Of a stretch of DNA of 64,000 nucleotides, positions 25,686 through 42,749 are shown piece after piece; the first letter of the stretch is position 1; each line of letters starts with the position of its first letter. Source of the DNA: Manis javanica. Its lineage: Eukaryota > Chordata > Mammalia > Pholidota > Manidae. The DNA is taken from positions 31,079,501 through 31,143,500 of the forward strand of contig NC_133157.1 of assembly GCF_040802235.1 (NCBI RefSeq). The letters are read 5' to 3'. The notes under the pieces were generated by a model, which did no database searches, had not been told where the DNA came from, and saw only the letters and a program-made list of their open reading frames with translations. The position numbers and the translations under genes are program-made.

Positions 25686-26690
25686 GGCGAGCGCTTTTTG
25701 GAAGCCTTAAAGGGACGGGCCCCCGTTGCTAGGGAGGCAGGGTGGCGGGACCGGTGAGCAGGTGCCTGGGAACGGCGCCTGAGGACAAAGAATATCCAGC
25801 GTTTCTCCCTGCAGGACCAGCGGGCGGGTGCCTGAGACCGGTGCCTGAGGACGGAGGAAATCGCGCGTTTTTCCCCTTTTTTTTTTCTCTTTTTGGCGAG
25901 CACTTTTTGGAAGCCTTAAAGGGACAGGGACCCCAGTGCTAGGGAGGCAGGGTGGCGGGACTGGTGAGCGGGTGCCTGGGACCGGCGCCTGAGGACAAAG
26001 AATATCCCACGTTTTTCCCTGCGGGACCTGTGGGCGGGTGCCTGAGACCGGCACTTGAGGACAGAGGAAATCGCGCGTTTTTCCCCTTTTTTTTTTCTCT
26101 TTTCTGCAAGTGCTTTTTGGAAGCCTAAAAGGGACAGGGACCCCGGTGCTGGGGAGGCAGGGCGGCGGGACTGGTGAGCGGGTGCCTGGGACCGGCACCT
26201 GAGGACAAAGAATATCCCGCGTTTTTCCCTGTGGGACCAGTGGGTGGGTGCCTGAGACCGGCACCTGAGGACGGAAGAAATCGCGCGTTTTTCCCCTTTT
26301 TTTCTCTCTTTTTGGCGAGTGCTTTTTGGAAGCCTTAAAGGGACAGGGACCCCGGTGCTAGGGAGGCAGGGCGGCGGGACTGGTGAGCAGGTGCCTGGGA
26401 CCAGTGCCTGAGGACAAAGAATATCGAGCGTTCCTTCCCTGCGGGACCGGTGGGTGGGTGCTTTTTGGAAGCCTTGAAAGGACAGGGACCCTGGTGCTAG
26501 GGAGACAGGGCAGCAGGACCAGTGAGCGGGTGCCTGGGACCGGCACCTGAGGACAAAAAAAAAAAATCGCTTGTTTTTTCCTTTTTTTTTTTTTTTTTCT
26601 TTCTTTCTATTCCCTCTCTCATTGTTGCTGTTGTTGTTTTGATTTGGAGAGTGCTTTTTGGAAGTCTTAAAGGGGCAGGACAGGTCACTT
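25686..26690 (+). promoter_or_regulatory. Tandem monomer 5'UTR of the L1
   Basis: Units starting at the 'ggcgagcgctttttggaagc'-type phrase recur at about 25686, 25895, 26105, 26314, 26453 and 26646. Spacings are 209, 210, 209, about 139 and about 193. Each unit carries 'aagggacagggacccc', 'gggaggcagggcggcgggac', 'gtgcctgggaccggcgcctg', 'aggacaaagaatatcc' and a CpG-containing 'gaaatcgcgcgtttttcccc'. The fourth unit has lost about 70 bp. Monomeric L1 promoters are known from rodents, so this is likely the element's promoter by analogy. Confidence 0.85.
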
Positions 26691-27012
26691 AGACCAGAGG
26701 CAGGGAATCTGGGGATCTCTGGGCAGCAGGGAGCACAGAGGCCCCTTACGGAGATAAATAGCCTCCTGGCCACTCCCCCTCCAACGGGGCTCCACCATGT
26801 TGGAGGAACAGCCCCAGCAAGGCCAAGCCCACAGCAACAGCGGAGATAAACCCCAAAGCAACTGGGCAGGAAGCAGAAGCCCTGTCTGCGCACAGCTGCC
26901 CAGCACAAGCCACTAGAGGTCGCTATTCTCCCAGGAAAAGGCTACAAACCAACAAGAAGGGAAGCTCTTCCAGCGGTCACTTGTACCAGTTCTGCACACT
27001 ATCTCTATCACC

Positions 27013-27935
27013 ATGAAAAGGCAAAACTACAGGCAGACAAAGATCACAGAGACAACACCTGAGAAGGAGACAGACCTAACTAGTCCTCCTGAAAAAGAAT
27101 TCAAAATAAAAATCATGAACATGCTGACAGAGATGCAGAGAAAAATGCAAGAGCAATGGGATGAGATGCAGAGAAAAATGCAAGAGCAGTGGGATGAGAT
27201 GCAGAGAAAAATGCAAGAGCAGTGGGATGAAGTCCGGAAGGAGATCACAGATGTCAGGAAAGAGACCACAGAAGTGAAACAATCCCTGGAAGGATTTATA
27301 AGCAGAATGGATAAGATGCAAGAGGCCATTGAAGGAATAGAAGCCAGAGAACAGGAACGTATAGAAGCTGACATAGAGAGAGATAAAAGGATCTCCAAGA
27401 ATGAAACAACACTAAGAGAAATATGTGACCAATACAAAAGGAATAACATTCGTATTATAGGGATACCAGAAGAGGAAGAAAGAAGAAAGGGATAGAAAGT
27501 GTCTTTGAAGAAATAATTGCTGAAAACTTCCCCAAACTGGGGGAGGAAATAATCGAACAGACCATGGAAGTACACAGAACCCCCAACAGAAAGGATCCAA
27601 GGAGGACAACACCAAGACACATAGTAATTAAAATGGCAAGGATCAAGGACAAGGAAAGAGTTTTAAAGGCAGCTAGAGAGAAAAAGGTCACCTATAAAGG
27701 AAAACCCATCAGGCTAACATCAGACTTCTCGACAGAAACCCTACAGGCCAGAAGAGAATGGCATGATATACTTAATGCAATGAAACAGAAGGGCCTTGAA
27801 CCAAGAATACTGTATCCAGCACGACTGTCATTTAAATATGATGGTGGGATCAAACAATTCCCAGACAAGCAAAAGCTGAGGGAATTTGCTTCCCACAAAC
27901 CACCTCTACAGGGCATCCTACAGGGACTGCTCTAG
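27013..27935 (+). pseudogene. L1 ORF1 (RNA-binding chaperone), frameshifted
   Basis: ORF1p is the trimeric RNA chaperone that coats L1 RNA in the cytoplasmic RNP. The first frame (27013-27495, 160 codons) holds a basic N-terminus, a Glu/Lys/Gln-rich coiled coil with three copies of an 11-residue unit (MQRKMQEQWDE), more heptads to about residue 120, and the start of the RRM (RNNIRIIGIPEEEE). It then stops at 27493-27495. The rest of the RRM and the C-terminal domain continue in another frame to 27935 (KMARIKDKERVLKAAREK, then ILYPARLSFKYDGGIKQF). The 923-nt span is one base short of a whole number of codons, so a single-base deletion near 27488-27492 is the simplest cause. The intended length would be about 307 residues, against 338 in human L1. 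This copy cannot make full-length ORF1p. Confidence 0.9.
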
Positions 27936-28103
27936 ATGGGAGCACCCCTAAAAAGAGCACAGAACAAAACACACAACATATGAAGAATGGAGGAGGAGGA
28001 ATAAGAAGGGAGAGAAGAAAAGAATCTCCAGACAGTGTATAGAACAGCTCAATAAGCAAGCTAAGTTAGGCAGTAAGATACTAAAGAAGCTAACCTTGAA
28101 CCT

Positions 28104-31100
28104 TTGGTAACCACGAATCTAAAGCCTGAAATGGCAATGAGTACATATCTCTCAATAGTCACCCTAAATGTAAATGGACTTAATGCACCAATCAAAAGAC
28201 ATAGAGTAATAGAATGGATAAAAAAGCAAGACCCATCTATATGCTGCTTACAAGAAACTCACCTTAAACCCAAAGATAAGCATAGACTAAAAGTCAAGGG
28301 ATGGAAAAACATATTTCAGGCAAACAACAGTGAGAAGAAAGCAGGGGTTGCAGTACTAATATCAGACAAAATAGACTTCAAAACAAAGAAAGTAACAAGA
28401 GATAAAGAAGGCCACTACATAATGATAAAGGGCTCAGTCCAACAAGAGGATATAACCATTCTAAATATATATGCACCCAATACAGGAGCACCAGCATATG
28501 TGAAGCAAATACTAACAGAACTAAAGAGGGAAATAGACTGCAATGCATTCATTGTAGGAGACTTCAACATACCACTCACCCCAAAGGATAGATCCACTGG
28601 GCAGAAAATAAGTAAAGACACACAGGCACTGAACAACACACTAGAACAGATGGACCTAATAGACATCTATAGAACTCTACATCCAAAAGCAACAGGATAT
28701 ACATTCTTCTCAAGCGCACATGGAACATTCTCCAGAATAGACCACATACTAGCTCACAAAAAGAGCCTCAGTAAATTCCACAATATTGAAATTCTACCAA
28801 CCAATTTTTCAGACCACAAAGGTATGAAAGTAGAAATAAATTCTACAAAGAAAACAAAAAGGCTCACAAACACATGGAGGCTTAACAACATGCTACTAAA
28901 TAATCAATGGATCAATGAACAAATCAAAATAGAGATCAAGGAATATATAGAAACAAATGACAACAACACTAAGCCCCAACTTCTGTGGGATGCAGCGAAA
29001 GCAGTCTTAAGAGGAAAGTATATAGCAATCCAGGCACACTTGAAGAAGGAAGAACAATCCCAAATGAATAGTCTAACATCACAATTATTAAAACTGGAAA
29101 AAGAAGAACAAAGGAGGCCTAAAGTCAGCAGAAGGAGGGACATAATAAAGATCAGAGAAGAAATAAACAAAATTGAGAAGAATAAAACAATAGCAAAAAT
29201 CAACGAAACCAAGAGCTGGTTCTTTGAGAAAATAAACAAAATAGATAAGCCTCTAGCCCAACTTATTAAGAGAAAAAGAGAGTCAACACAAATCAACATA
29301 ATCAGAAATGAGAATGGAAAAATCACAACAGCCTCCACAGAAATACAAAGAATTATTAAAGACTACTATGAAAACCTATATGCCAACAAGCTGGAAAACC
29401 TAGAAGAAATGGACAACTTCCTAGAAAAATACAACCTCCCAAGACTGACCAAGGAAGAAACACAAAAGTTAAACAAACCAATTACAAGCAAAGAAATTGA
29501 AACAGTAATCAAAAAACTACCCAAGAACAAAACCCCGGGGCCGGACGGATTTACCTCGGAATTTTATCAAACACACAGAGAAGACATAATACCCATTCTC
29601 CTTAAAGTGTTCCACAAAATAGAAGAAGAGGGAATACTCCCAAACTCACTCTATGAGGCCAACATCACCCTAATACCAAAACCAGGCAAAGACCCCACCA
29701 AAAAAGAAAATTACAGACCAATATCCCTGATGAATGTAGATGCAAAAATACTCAATAAAATATTAGCAAACAGAATTCAACAGTATATCAAAAGGATCAT
29801 ACACCATGACCAAGTGGGGTTCATCCCAGGGATGCAAGGATGGTACAACATTCGAAAATCCATCAACATCATCCACCACATCAACAAAAAGAAAGACAAA
29901 AACCACATGATCATCTCCATAGATGCTGAAAAAGCATTTGACAAAATTCAACATCCATTCATGATAAAAACTCTCAGCAAAATGGGAATAGAGGGCAAGT
30001 ACCTCAACATAATAAAGGCCATATATGATAAACCCACAGCCAGCATTATACTGAACAGCGAGAAGCTGAAAGCATTTCCACTGAGATCAGGAACCAGACA
30101 GGGATGCCCACTCTCCCCACTGTTATTTAACATAGTACTGGAGGTCCTAGCCACGGCAATCAGACAAAACAAAGAAATACAAGGAATCCAGATTGGTAAA
30201 GAAGAAGTTAAACTGTCACTATTTGCAGATGATATGATACTGTACATAAAAAACCCTAAAGACTCCACTCCAAAACTACTAGAACTGATATCGGAATACA
30301 GCAAAGTTGCAGGATACAAAATTAACACACAGAAATCTGTAGCTTTCCTATACACTAACAACGAATCAATAGAAAGAGAAATCAGGAAAACAATTCCATT
30401 CACCATTGCATCAAAAAGAATAAAATACCTAGGAATAAACCTAACCAAAGAAGTGAAAGACTTATACTCTGAAAACTACAAGTCACTCTTAAGAGAAATT
30501 AAAGGGGACACTAATAAATGGAAACTCATCCCATGCTCATGGCTAGGAAGAATTAATATCGTCAAAATGGCCATCCTGCCCAAAGCAATATACAGATTTG
30601 ATGCAATCCCTCTCACATTACCAGCAACATTCTTCAATGAATTGGAACAAATAATTCAAAAATTCATATGGAAACACCAAAGACCCCGAATAGCCAAAGC
30701 AATCCTGAAAAAGAAGAATAAAGTAGGGGGGATCTCACTCCCCAACTTCAAGCTCTACTACAAAGCCATAGTAATCAAGACAATTTGGTACTGGCACAAG
30801 AACAGAGCCACAGACCAGTGGAACAGATTAGAGACACCAGAAATTAACCCAAACATATATGGTCAATTAATATTTGATAAAGGAGCCATGGACATACAAT
30901 GGCAAAATGACAGTCTCTTCAACAGATGGTGCTGGCAAAACTGGACAGCTACATGTAGGAGAATGAAACTGGACCATTGTCTAACCCCATATACAAAGGT
31001 AAACTCAAAATGGATCAAACACCTGGATGTAAGTCATGAAACCATTAAACTCTTGGAAAAAAACATAGGCAAAAACCTCTTAGACATAAACATGAGTGAT

Positions 31101-31940
31101 CTCTTCTTGAACATTTCTCCCCGGGCAAGGAAAACAACAGCAAAAATGAGCAAGTGGGACTACATTAAGCTGAAAAGCTTCTGTACAGCGAAAGACACCA
31201 TCAATAGAACAAAAAGGAACCCTACAGTATGGGAGAATATATTTGTAAATGACAGATCCAATAAAGGCTTGACGTCCAGAATATATAAAGAGCTCACACG
31301 CCTCAACAAACAAAAAACAAATAACCCAATTAAAAAATGGGCAGAGGAACTGAACAGACAGTTCTCCAAAAAAGAAATGCAGATGGCCAAAAGACACATG
31401 AAAAGATGCTCCACATCGCTAATTATCAGAGAAATGCAAATTAAAACTACGAGGTATCACCTCACACCAGTAAGGATAGCTGCCATCCAAAAGACAAACA
31501 ACAACAAATGTTGGCGAGGCTGTGGAGAAAGGGGAACCCTCCTACACTGCTGGTGGGAATGTAAATTAGTTCAACCATTGTGGAAAGCAGTATGGAAGTG
31601 CATCAAAATGCTCAAAACAGACCTACCATTTGACCCAGGAATTCCACTCCTAGGAATTTACCCTAAGAACGCAGCAATCAAGTTTGAGAAAGACAGATGC
31701 ACTCCTATGTTTATCGCAGCACTATTTACAATAGCCAAGAATTGGAAGCAACCTAAATGTCCATCGGTAGATGAATGGATAAAGAAGATGTGGTACATAT
31801 ACACAATGGAATACTACTCAGCCATAAGAAGTGGAAAAATCCAACCATTTGCAGCAACATGGATGGAGCTGGAGAGTATTATGCTCAGTGAAATAAGCCA
31901 AGCAGAGAAAGAGAAATACCAAATGATTTCACTCATCTGA
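28104..31940 (+). CDS. L1 ORF2: endonuclease / reverse transcriptase, intact
   Basis: The protein nicks target DNA and reverse-transcribes L1 RNA onto it. The frame is fully open for 1278 codons (human 1275). The functional start is probably Met10 or Met12 (28131 or 28137), because the endonuclease motif then sits at the usual distance. Numbering from 28104: AP-endonuclease domain with N22, E51 (QETHL), D153/N155 (VGDFNIPL), D213 and D237-H238 (SDHKG) all present; Z region with [14 protein letters not shown] fingers and palm with [47 protein letters not shown] and the catalytic FADD (D709-D710); C-terminal Cys/His knuckle starting at C1136 ([18 protein letters not shown]). No missing catalytic residue was seen. 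Its own ORF1 is broken, so mobilisation would need ORF1p in trans. The gap to ORF1 is about 170-195 bp with no sign of an IRES. Confidence 0.95.
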   Translation: MVTTNLKPEMAMSTYLSIVTLNVNGLNAPIKRHRVIEWIKKQDPSICCLQETHLKPKDKHRLKVKGWKNIFQANNSEKKAGVAVLISDKIDFKTKKVTRDKEGHYIMIKGSVQQEDITILNIYAPNTGAPAYVKQILTELKREIDCNAFIVGDFNIPLTPKDRSTGQKISKDTQALNNTLEQMDLIDIYRTLHPKATGYTFFSSAHGTFSRIDHILAHKKSLSKFHNIEILPTNFSDHKGMKVEINSTKKTKRLTNTWRLNNMLLNNQWINEQIKIEIKEYIETNDNNTKPQLLWDAAKAVLRGKYIAIQAHLKKEEQSQMNSLTSQLLKLEKEEQRRPKVSRRRDIIKIREEINKIEKNKTIAKINETKSWFFEKINKIDKPLAQLIKRKRESTQINIIRNENGKITTASTEIQRIIKDYYENLYANKLENLEEMDNFLEKYNLPRLTKEETQKLNKPITSKEIETVIKKLPKNKTPGPDGFTSEFYQTHREDIIPILLKVFHKIEEEGILPNSLYEANITLIPKPGKDPTKKENYRPISLMNVDAKILNKILANRIQQYIKRIIHHDQVGFIPGMQGWYNIRKSINIIHHINKKKDKNHMIISIDAEKAFDKIQHPFMIKTLSKMGIEGKYLNIIKAIYDKPTASIILNSEKLKAFPLRSGTRQGCPLSPLLFNIVLEVLATAIRQNKEIQGIQIGKEEVKLSLFADDMILYIKNPKDSTPKLLELISEYSKVAGYKINTQKSVAFLYTNNESIEREIRKTIPFTIASKRIKYLGINLTKEVKDLYSENYKSLLREIKGDTNKWKLIPCSWLGRINIVKMAILPKAIYRFDAIPLTLPATFFNELEQIIQKFIWKHQRPRIAKAILKKKNKVGGISLPNFKLYYKAIVIKTIWYWHKNRATDQWNRLETPEINPNIYGQLIFDKGAMDIQWQNDSLFNRWCWQNWTATCRRMKLDHCLTPYTKVNSKWIKHLDVSHETIKLLEKNIGKNLLDINMSDLFLNISPRARKTTAKMSKWDYIKLKSFCTAKDTINRTKRNPTVWENIFVNDRSNKGLTSRIYKELTRLNKQKTNNPIKKWAEELNRQFSKKEMQMAKRHMKRCSTSLIIREMQIKTTRYHLTPVRIAAIQKTNNNKCWRGCGERGTLLHCWWECKLVQPLWKAVWKCIKMLKTDLPFDPGIPLLGIYPKNAAIKFEKDRCTPMFIAALFTIAKNWKQPKCPSVDEWIKKMWYIYTMEYYSAIRSGKIQPFAATWMELESIMLSEISQAEKEKYQMISLI

Positions 31941-32310
31941 GGAGTATAGGAACAAAGGAAAAACTGAAGGAACAAAACAGCAGCAGAATTACAGACCCAA
32001 AAATGGACTAACAGGTACCAAAGGGAAAGGAACTGGGGAGGATGGGTGGGCAGGGAGGGATAAGGGGGGGGAAGAAGAAGGGGGGTATTAAGATTAGCAT
32101 GCATGGGGGGGAGGGAGAAAGGGGAGGGTGGGCTGCACAACACAGAGAGGACAAGTAGTGACTCTACAACATTTTGCTAAGCTGATGGACAGTAACCGTA
32201 ATGTGGTTGTTAGGGGGGACCTGATAGAGGGGAGAGCATAGTAAACATAGTATTCTTCATGTAAGTGTAGATTAAAAATTAAAAAAATTAAAAAAAAAGA
32301 AAGAAAAGGG
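31941..32310 (+). repeat. Canonical L1 3'UTR with G-runs and original A-rich end
   Basis: Short 3'UTR typical of L1: a G-rich purine tract (32036-32132, several runs of 6-9 G, able to form quadruplexes), 'acattttgctaagctgatgg', and an A-rich end at about 32270-32310 ('attaaaaattaaaaaaatta'). In an ordinary copy the element would end here, but this one continues. Confidence 0.75.
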
Positions 32311-32470
32311 GGATTACTCCTTAACAGGATAAAACTATCGCTAAATCAAAGATCAATGCATGCTTTAAATATCCTTAATGTTGATCACTTAAAGGGTGTC
32401 AGATGATCAGCTATGGAGGTACTCTTTTCTGATAACATTCCTTTCTCTTAATTAAAAAAAAAAAAAAAAG
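32311..32470 (+). repeat. First appended segment, ending in a 16-18 nt A-tract
   Basis: About 150 bp of AT-rich sequence of unknown origin between the L1 A-rich end and an internal A-run at 32453-32469. It looks like a transduced or template-switched piece that once carried its own poly-A tail. Confidence 0.5.
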
Positions 32471-32777
32471 CAGTTACTGTGTGCTGACCTCCAATGAGTT
32501 CTGCACAGTGGTATAGAGGGCATGTCAAAGTGTGGGCAAAGGGTCTGTTTGTTTCTACGCAGAAGATCAAGGCCTAGCTTGGATACCCAGAAAATGAACT
32601 AAGATACGATAAGAGGAGGAGCTTCCGGCATCAGCACTCTCTGGAGGACTTGTGCCGGAGGATGATCATCAAAAAGCCTCCACAGGGATCCGGACGATGC
32701 TGCGGTTGTGGCTGCATCCAGCCCACCGTCTCCTGGACTTGCCATAAGAATGAGGAGGGAGATGTCTAGGCTGGCAT

Positions 32778-33147
32778 GTGCATACAGAGACAACGAATTT
32801 GACTGGATCTGTACTGTTGGAACTCAACCAGGAGTTGGGAGGGGTGCAAGTTGTAGCACTCCAAAATCTCATGACTATAGACTATCTATGGTTAAAAGAA
32901 CATATGGGATGTGAACAGATCCCAGAAATGGGCTGCTTTAATTTGTCTGATGGTTCAAGTACAGTTGGACAATATCCATCATATCATAGATAAATTTTCA
33001 CAAATGCCTAGGGTGCCTAAATGGTTTTCTTGGCTTCACTGGAGATGGATGGTAATTATAGATTTGCTTTGTTTATGTCACCGTATTCCTATTATGTTAA
33101 TATGTGTGTGCAAATTAGTTAGTAGTTTAAAACCTATACATACTTAA
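32778..33147 (+). pseudogene. Decayed retroviral env transmembrane remnant
   Basis: The first frame (32778-32993) shows a heptad-rich LQNLMTIDYLWLKEHMGC segment followed by a second Cys seven residues on. This is the arrangement of the central helix and disulfide loop of a retroviral TM subunit. A second frame (32911-33147) supplies a Trp-rich pre-membrane segment (PKWFSWLHWRW) and a hydrophobic stretch with a short tail. The two parts are in different frames, and the fusion peptide and surface subunit are missing or unrecognisable, so no functional envelope protein is encoded. Confidence 0.6.
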
Positions 33148-34080
33148 GGTACTATACAAGAAGATATGTCAAAGAAATAATCAATCCTCCCATGTTTCCT
33201 TCATATGCTACATCTATAGCTTTTCTTCTTCCTTCCTAATTACAACCCTTAAATAGAATTCGTGCCTCATATCGAATTTACCGAGTATCATAATTCCTCC
33301 AGGTGGTAAAGATACCTCGAGACAAGTGCTGGGCATAGAAGCCACAGGGCATAAATCTGCAAAGAAGTAAAAAGCTAACCTTTGCAAACAATATGGCTTC
33401 TCTCTCACTTACCAACTTTACATTTCCCTGTATGGCCCCGGAAGATGACTGGTTAGCCAGAGACGGGTAAGATTCCTCAAGGGAGGAACAACCTAAGACA
33501 GGCACAGTCGCAGGGGGGCCATCAGGTGAGAATTTGGGGATCAACAGAGGTGAGGCTCAGAACCTCACCCCCCCTGCTTTGAGAGAAATGTTCTGCATCC
33601 GTGGATGTCTTGCTGCCCTTGTCTAGCCTGGATTAATACTTAGTCCATAGGCACACACCTGATCATCTGATCATCTACATTTGCCTTCTTACAGCACTAA
33701 GCTATGTTTTCTACCTTTATCTTGCATCTACCTACCACTTCAGCATTTTATTAAAAATAAAAATAATAGTAATAATAGGAGAAATGTGGGATCAACATAT
33801 AAATCAAGTACAAAAATCAAACGAATATTCATATTTGACCTGATTGTTTATAGGTCATAATGCGTGATCAAAACCGAAAGTTTCTGTGAATGCCCTTGTA
33901 CTGTTCACCATGTAAGAATTTATTCACTATGTAAGAATTCGTTCACCATGTAAGAACTTGTTTGTTATGCTTCAGAAGATTGGAGACTGACGAGAATTAG
34001 GCTTGAGATGGATTAATGATTGTACATTGAGCGTTGACCCCCCTATACTGAATTTTATTGTTGTTAACAACCATTTGATC

Positions 34081-34086
34081 AATAAA
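34081..34086 (+). terminator. Polyadenylation signal of the composite L1
   Basis: AATAAA 18-19 nt before the A-tail start at 34105. It is the retroviral R-region signal rather than the L1 one, and evidently the one used when this copy was retrotransposed. Confidence 0.85.
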
Positions 34087-34115
34087 TATGAGAGATGCCC
34101 TCTCAAAAAAAAAAA

Positions 34116-34129
34116 AAAAATGAAAGCAG
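34116..34129. repeat. Target-site duplication, 3' copy
   Basis: Exact repeat of 25409-25422 directly after the poly-A run. SEC61B downstream sequence resumes at 34130. Confidence 0.9.
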
Positions 34130-34192
34130 AGAGACTAAGGGCCTTAGCAGTCAGATACCAGCAATGACATGTGGTATAAATGAATTAAAAAG

Positions 34193-34198
34193 TTTATT
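34193..34198 (-). terminator. SEC61B: SEC61B polyadenylation signal
   Basis: Minus-strand AATAAA about 177 bp past the SEC61B stop codon. The composite L1 insertion point (34130) lies about 65 bp further downstream, beyond the expected cleavage site and its GT-rich downstream region, so the signal itself is untouched. Confidence 0.8.
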
Positions 34199-34374
34199 AG
34201 CCATAGAAAAAAACAGATTCCTTAAAATAAATTCTCATTAGGTTCCCTGTAAAATAGTAAGCTTACAGGAAACTTCTTCCTCATGAACAGAAAATCACTA
34301 TACTTTTGGTCCAAGATATGCTGAGTTTTTTCTTCCTTCTCCTTCAGATGACAAACAGATGGATGTAGCCGAAT

Positions 34375-41944
<7,570 letters not shown>

Positions 41945-42401
41945 GCTGGAGACTGGAGAGTGGCAGGGGACTGAAACTGACTGCCAGAAAGCTGGTAAGC
42001 ACTGAAGGCCAGGGGCGGAAGAGACTAGCTCAGGCCCCGCCCCCGACCCGCTGGCAGGGTCCTCGCCGACTCCAGGGACGCGTGGGTTGCCCCACTATAT
42101 GCCTGTAGAACTTATGCTACTGGAGACTTGTTCTGCTGCTCTCTGGGAAGTACAGATCTTCAGTCTCCTCCCTCAGAATCATGGCATCCTTCAAAGAGTT
42201 CAGTCCCTATCAAAGAAGGATCCAGGCACGGCCAGATCAGAAATTTTCTCTGGCAGTTACTAGGCGCCCACAGATTTGCGCTGATGTGGCCTAACGGACG
42301 CACGCGCCGCGAGGCGCGGCCAGCTCCGCAGTAGCCAGCTGGGAACACGCGCCAGGAGCCTGCGCGGAAGCCCATAAGGGCTCAGGCGTAGTTTCCGTGC
42401 A
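41945..42401. promoter_or_regulatory. Bidirectional CpG-island promoter SEC61B / ALG2
   Basis: 457 bp between the two divergent start codons, containing both 5'UTRs. GC boxes are seen ('caggccccgcccccgacccg' near 42033-42052), and dense CpG runs from 42290 through ALG2 exon 1. No TATA box is obvious for either gene, as usual for housekeeping genes. I looked for a consensus ER-stress element (CCAAT-N9-CCACG) and did not find one; a partial 'acgcgtggg' lies near 42078. Confidence 0.85.
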
Positions 42402-42749
42402 ATGGCGGAGAAGCGAGGCCACAATCAGGATACAGGTCTCTATCCGTCGGTTCTGTTCCTGCATCCGGACCTGGGCGTGGGCGGGGCCGAGCGGCTCGTG
42501 CTGGATGCGGCGCTGGCGCTGCAGGAGCGCGGATGCAGCGTGCAGATCTGGACAGCGCACTACGACCCGGGCCACTGTTTCGCCGAGAGCTGCGAGCTGC
42601 CTGTGCGCTGCGCGGGCGACTGGCTGCCGCGCAGCCTGGGCTGGGGCGGCCGTGGCGCCGCCGTCTGCGCCTACGTGCGCATGATCTACCTGGCGCTCTA
42701 TGTGCTCTTCCTCGGCGATGAGGAGTTCGACGTGGTCCTGTGCGACCAG
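42402..42749 (+). CDS. ALG2: ALG2 coding exon 1
   Basis: GC- and CpG-rich exon encoding residues 1-116, ending at CDQ before the GTGAGA donor. A 147-codon antisense frame here is a by-product of the composition. Confidence 0.96.

Larger units (their letters stand above)
32471..34107 (+). mobile_element. Class II ERV-derived 3' module (env TM - U3 - R) in the L1 3' end
   Basis: Roughly 1.64 kb. An env transmembrane-subunit remnant lies at 32778-33147, followed by a 3' untranslated stretch, then an LTR-like part. That part has three 19-bp direct repeats (33904-33960, 'ttcaccatgtaagaattta' type), a terminal region 'ttgttgttaacaaccatttg', AATAAA at 34081-34086 and cleavage about 18 nt later at 'ccctctc' followed by poly-A. 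This is the layout of the 3' end of a polyadenylated retroviral mRNA (U3-R, no U5). A 5'-truncated copy of the last 700 bp is at 13539-14267. The ERV-K-like class assignment is inference. Confidence 0.7.
25423..34115 (+). mobile_element. Young full-length LINE-1 with composite ERV-derived 3' end
   Basis: Complete L1 of about 8.7 kb. It starts with an L1-type 5' end ('gggcggagccaggatggcgg'), then a monomer-built 5'UTR (to 27012), ORF1 (27013-27935, one frameshift), a short inter-ORF gap, intact ORF2 (start near 28131, stop 31940), a G-rich L1 3'UTR, and 1.8 kb of extra sequence ending in AATAAA and a pure A-run. Perfect target duplications, an intact 1278-codon frame and an uninterrupted A-tail show a recent insertion. 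The total length is well above the 6-7 kb usual for mammalian L1 because of the added 3' module. It lies tail to tail with SEC61B and would transcribe towards it. Confidence 0.96.

Noticed and set aside
27027-27620. 197-codon minus-strand frame over L1 ORF1
   Set aside because: Shadow of the coiled-coil coding strand.
32778-33147. Functional retroviral envelope gene
   Set aside because: Only a piece of the transmembrane subunit remains, split between two frames, with no surface subunit; a remnant only.
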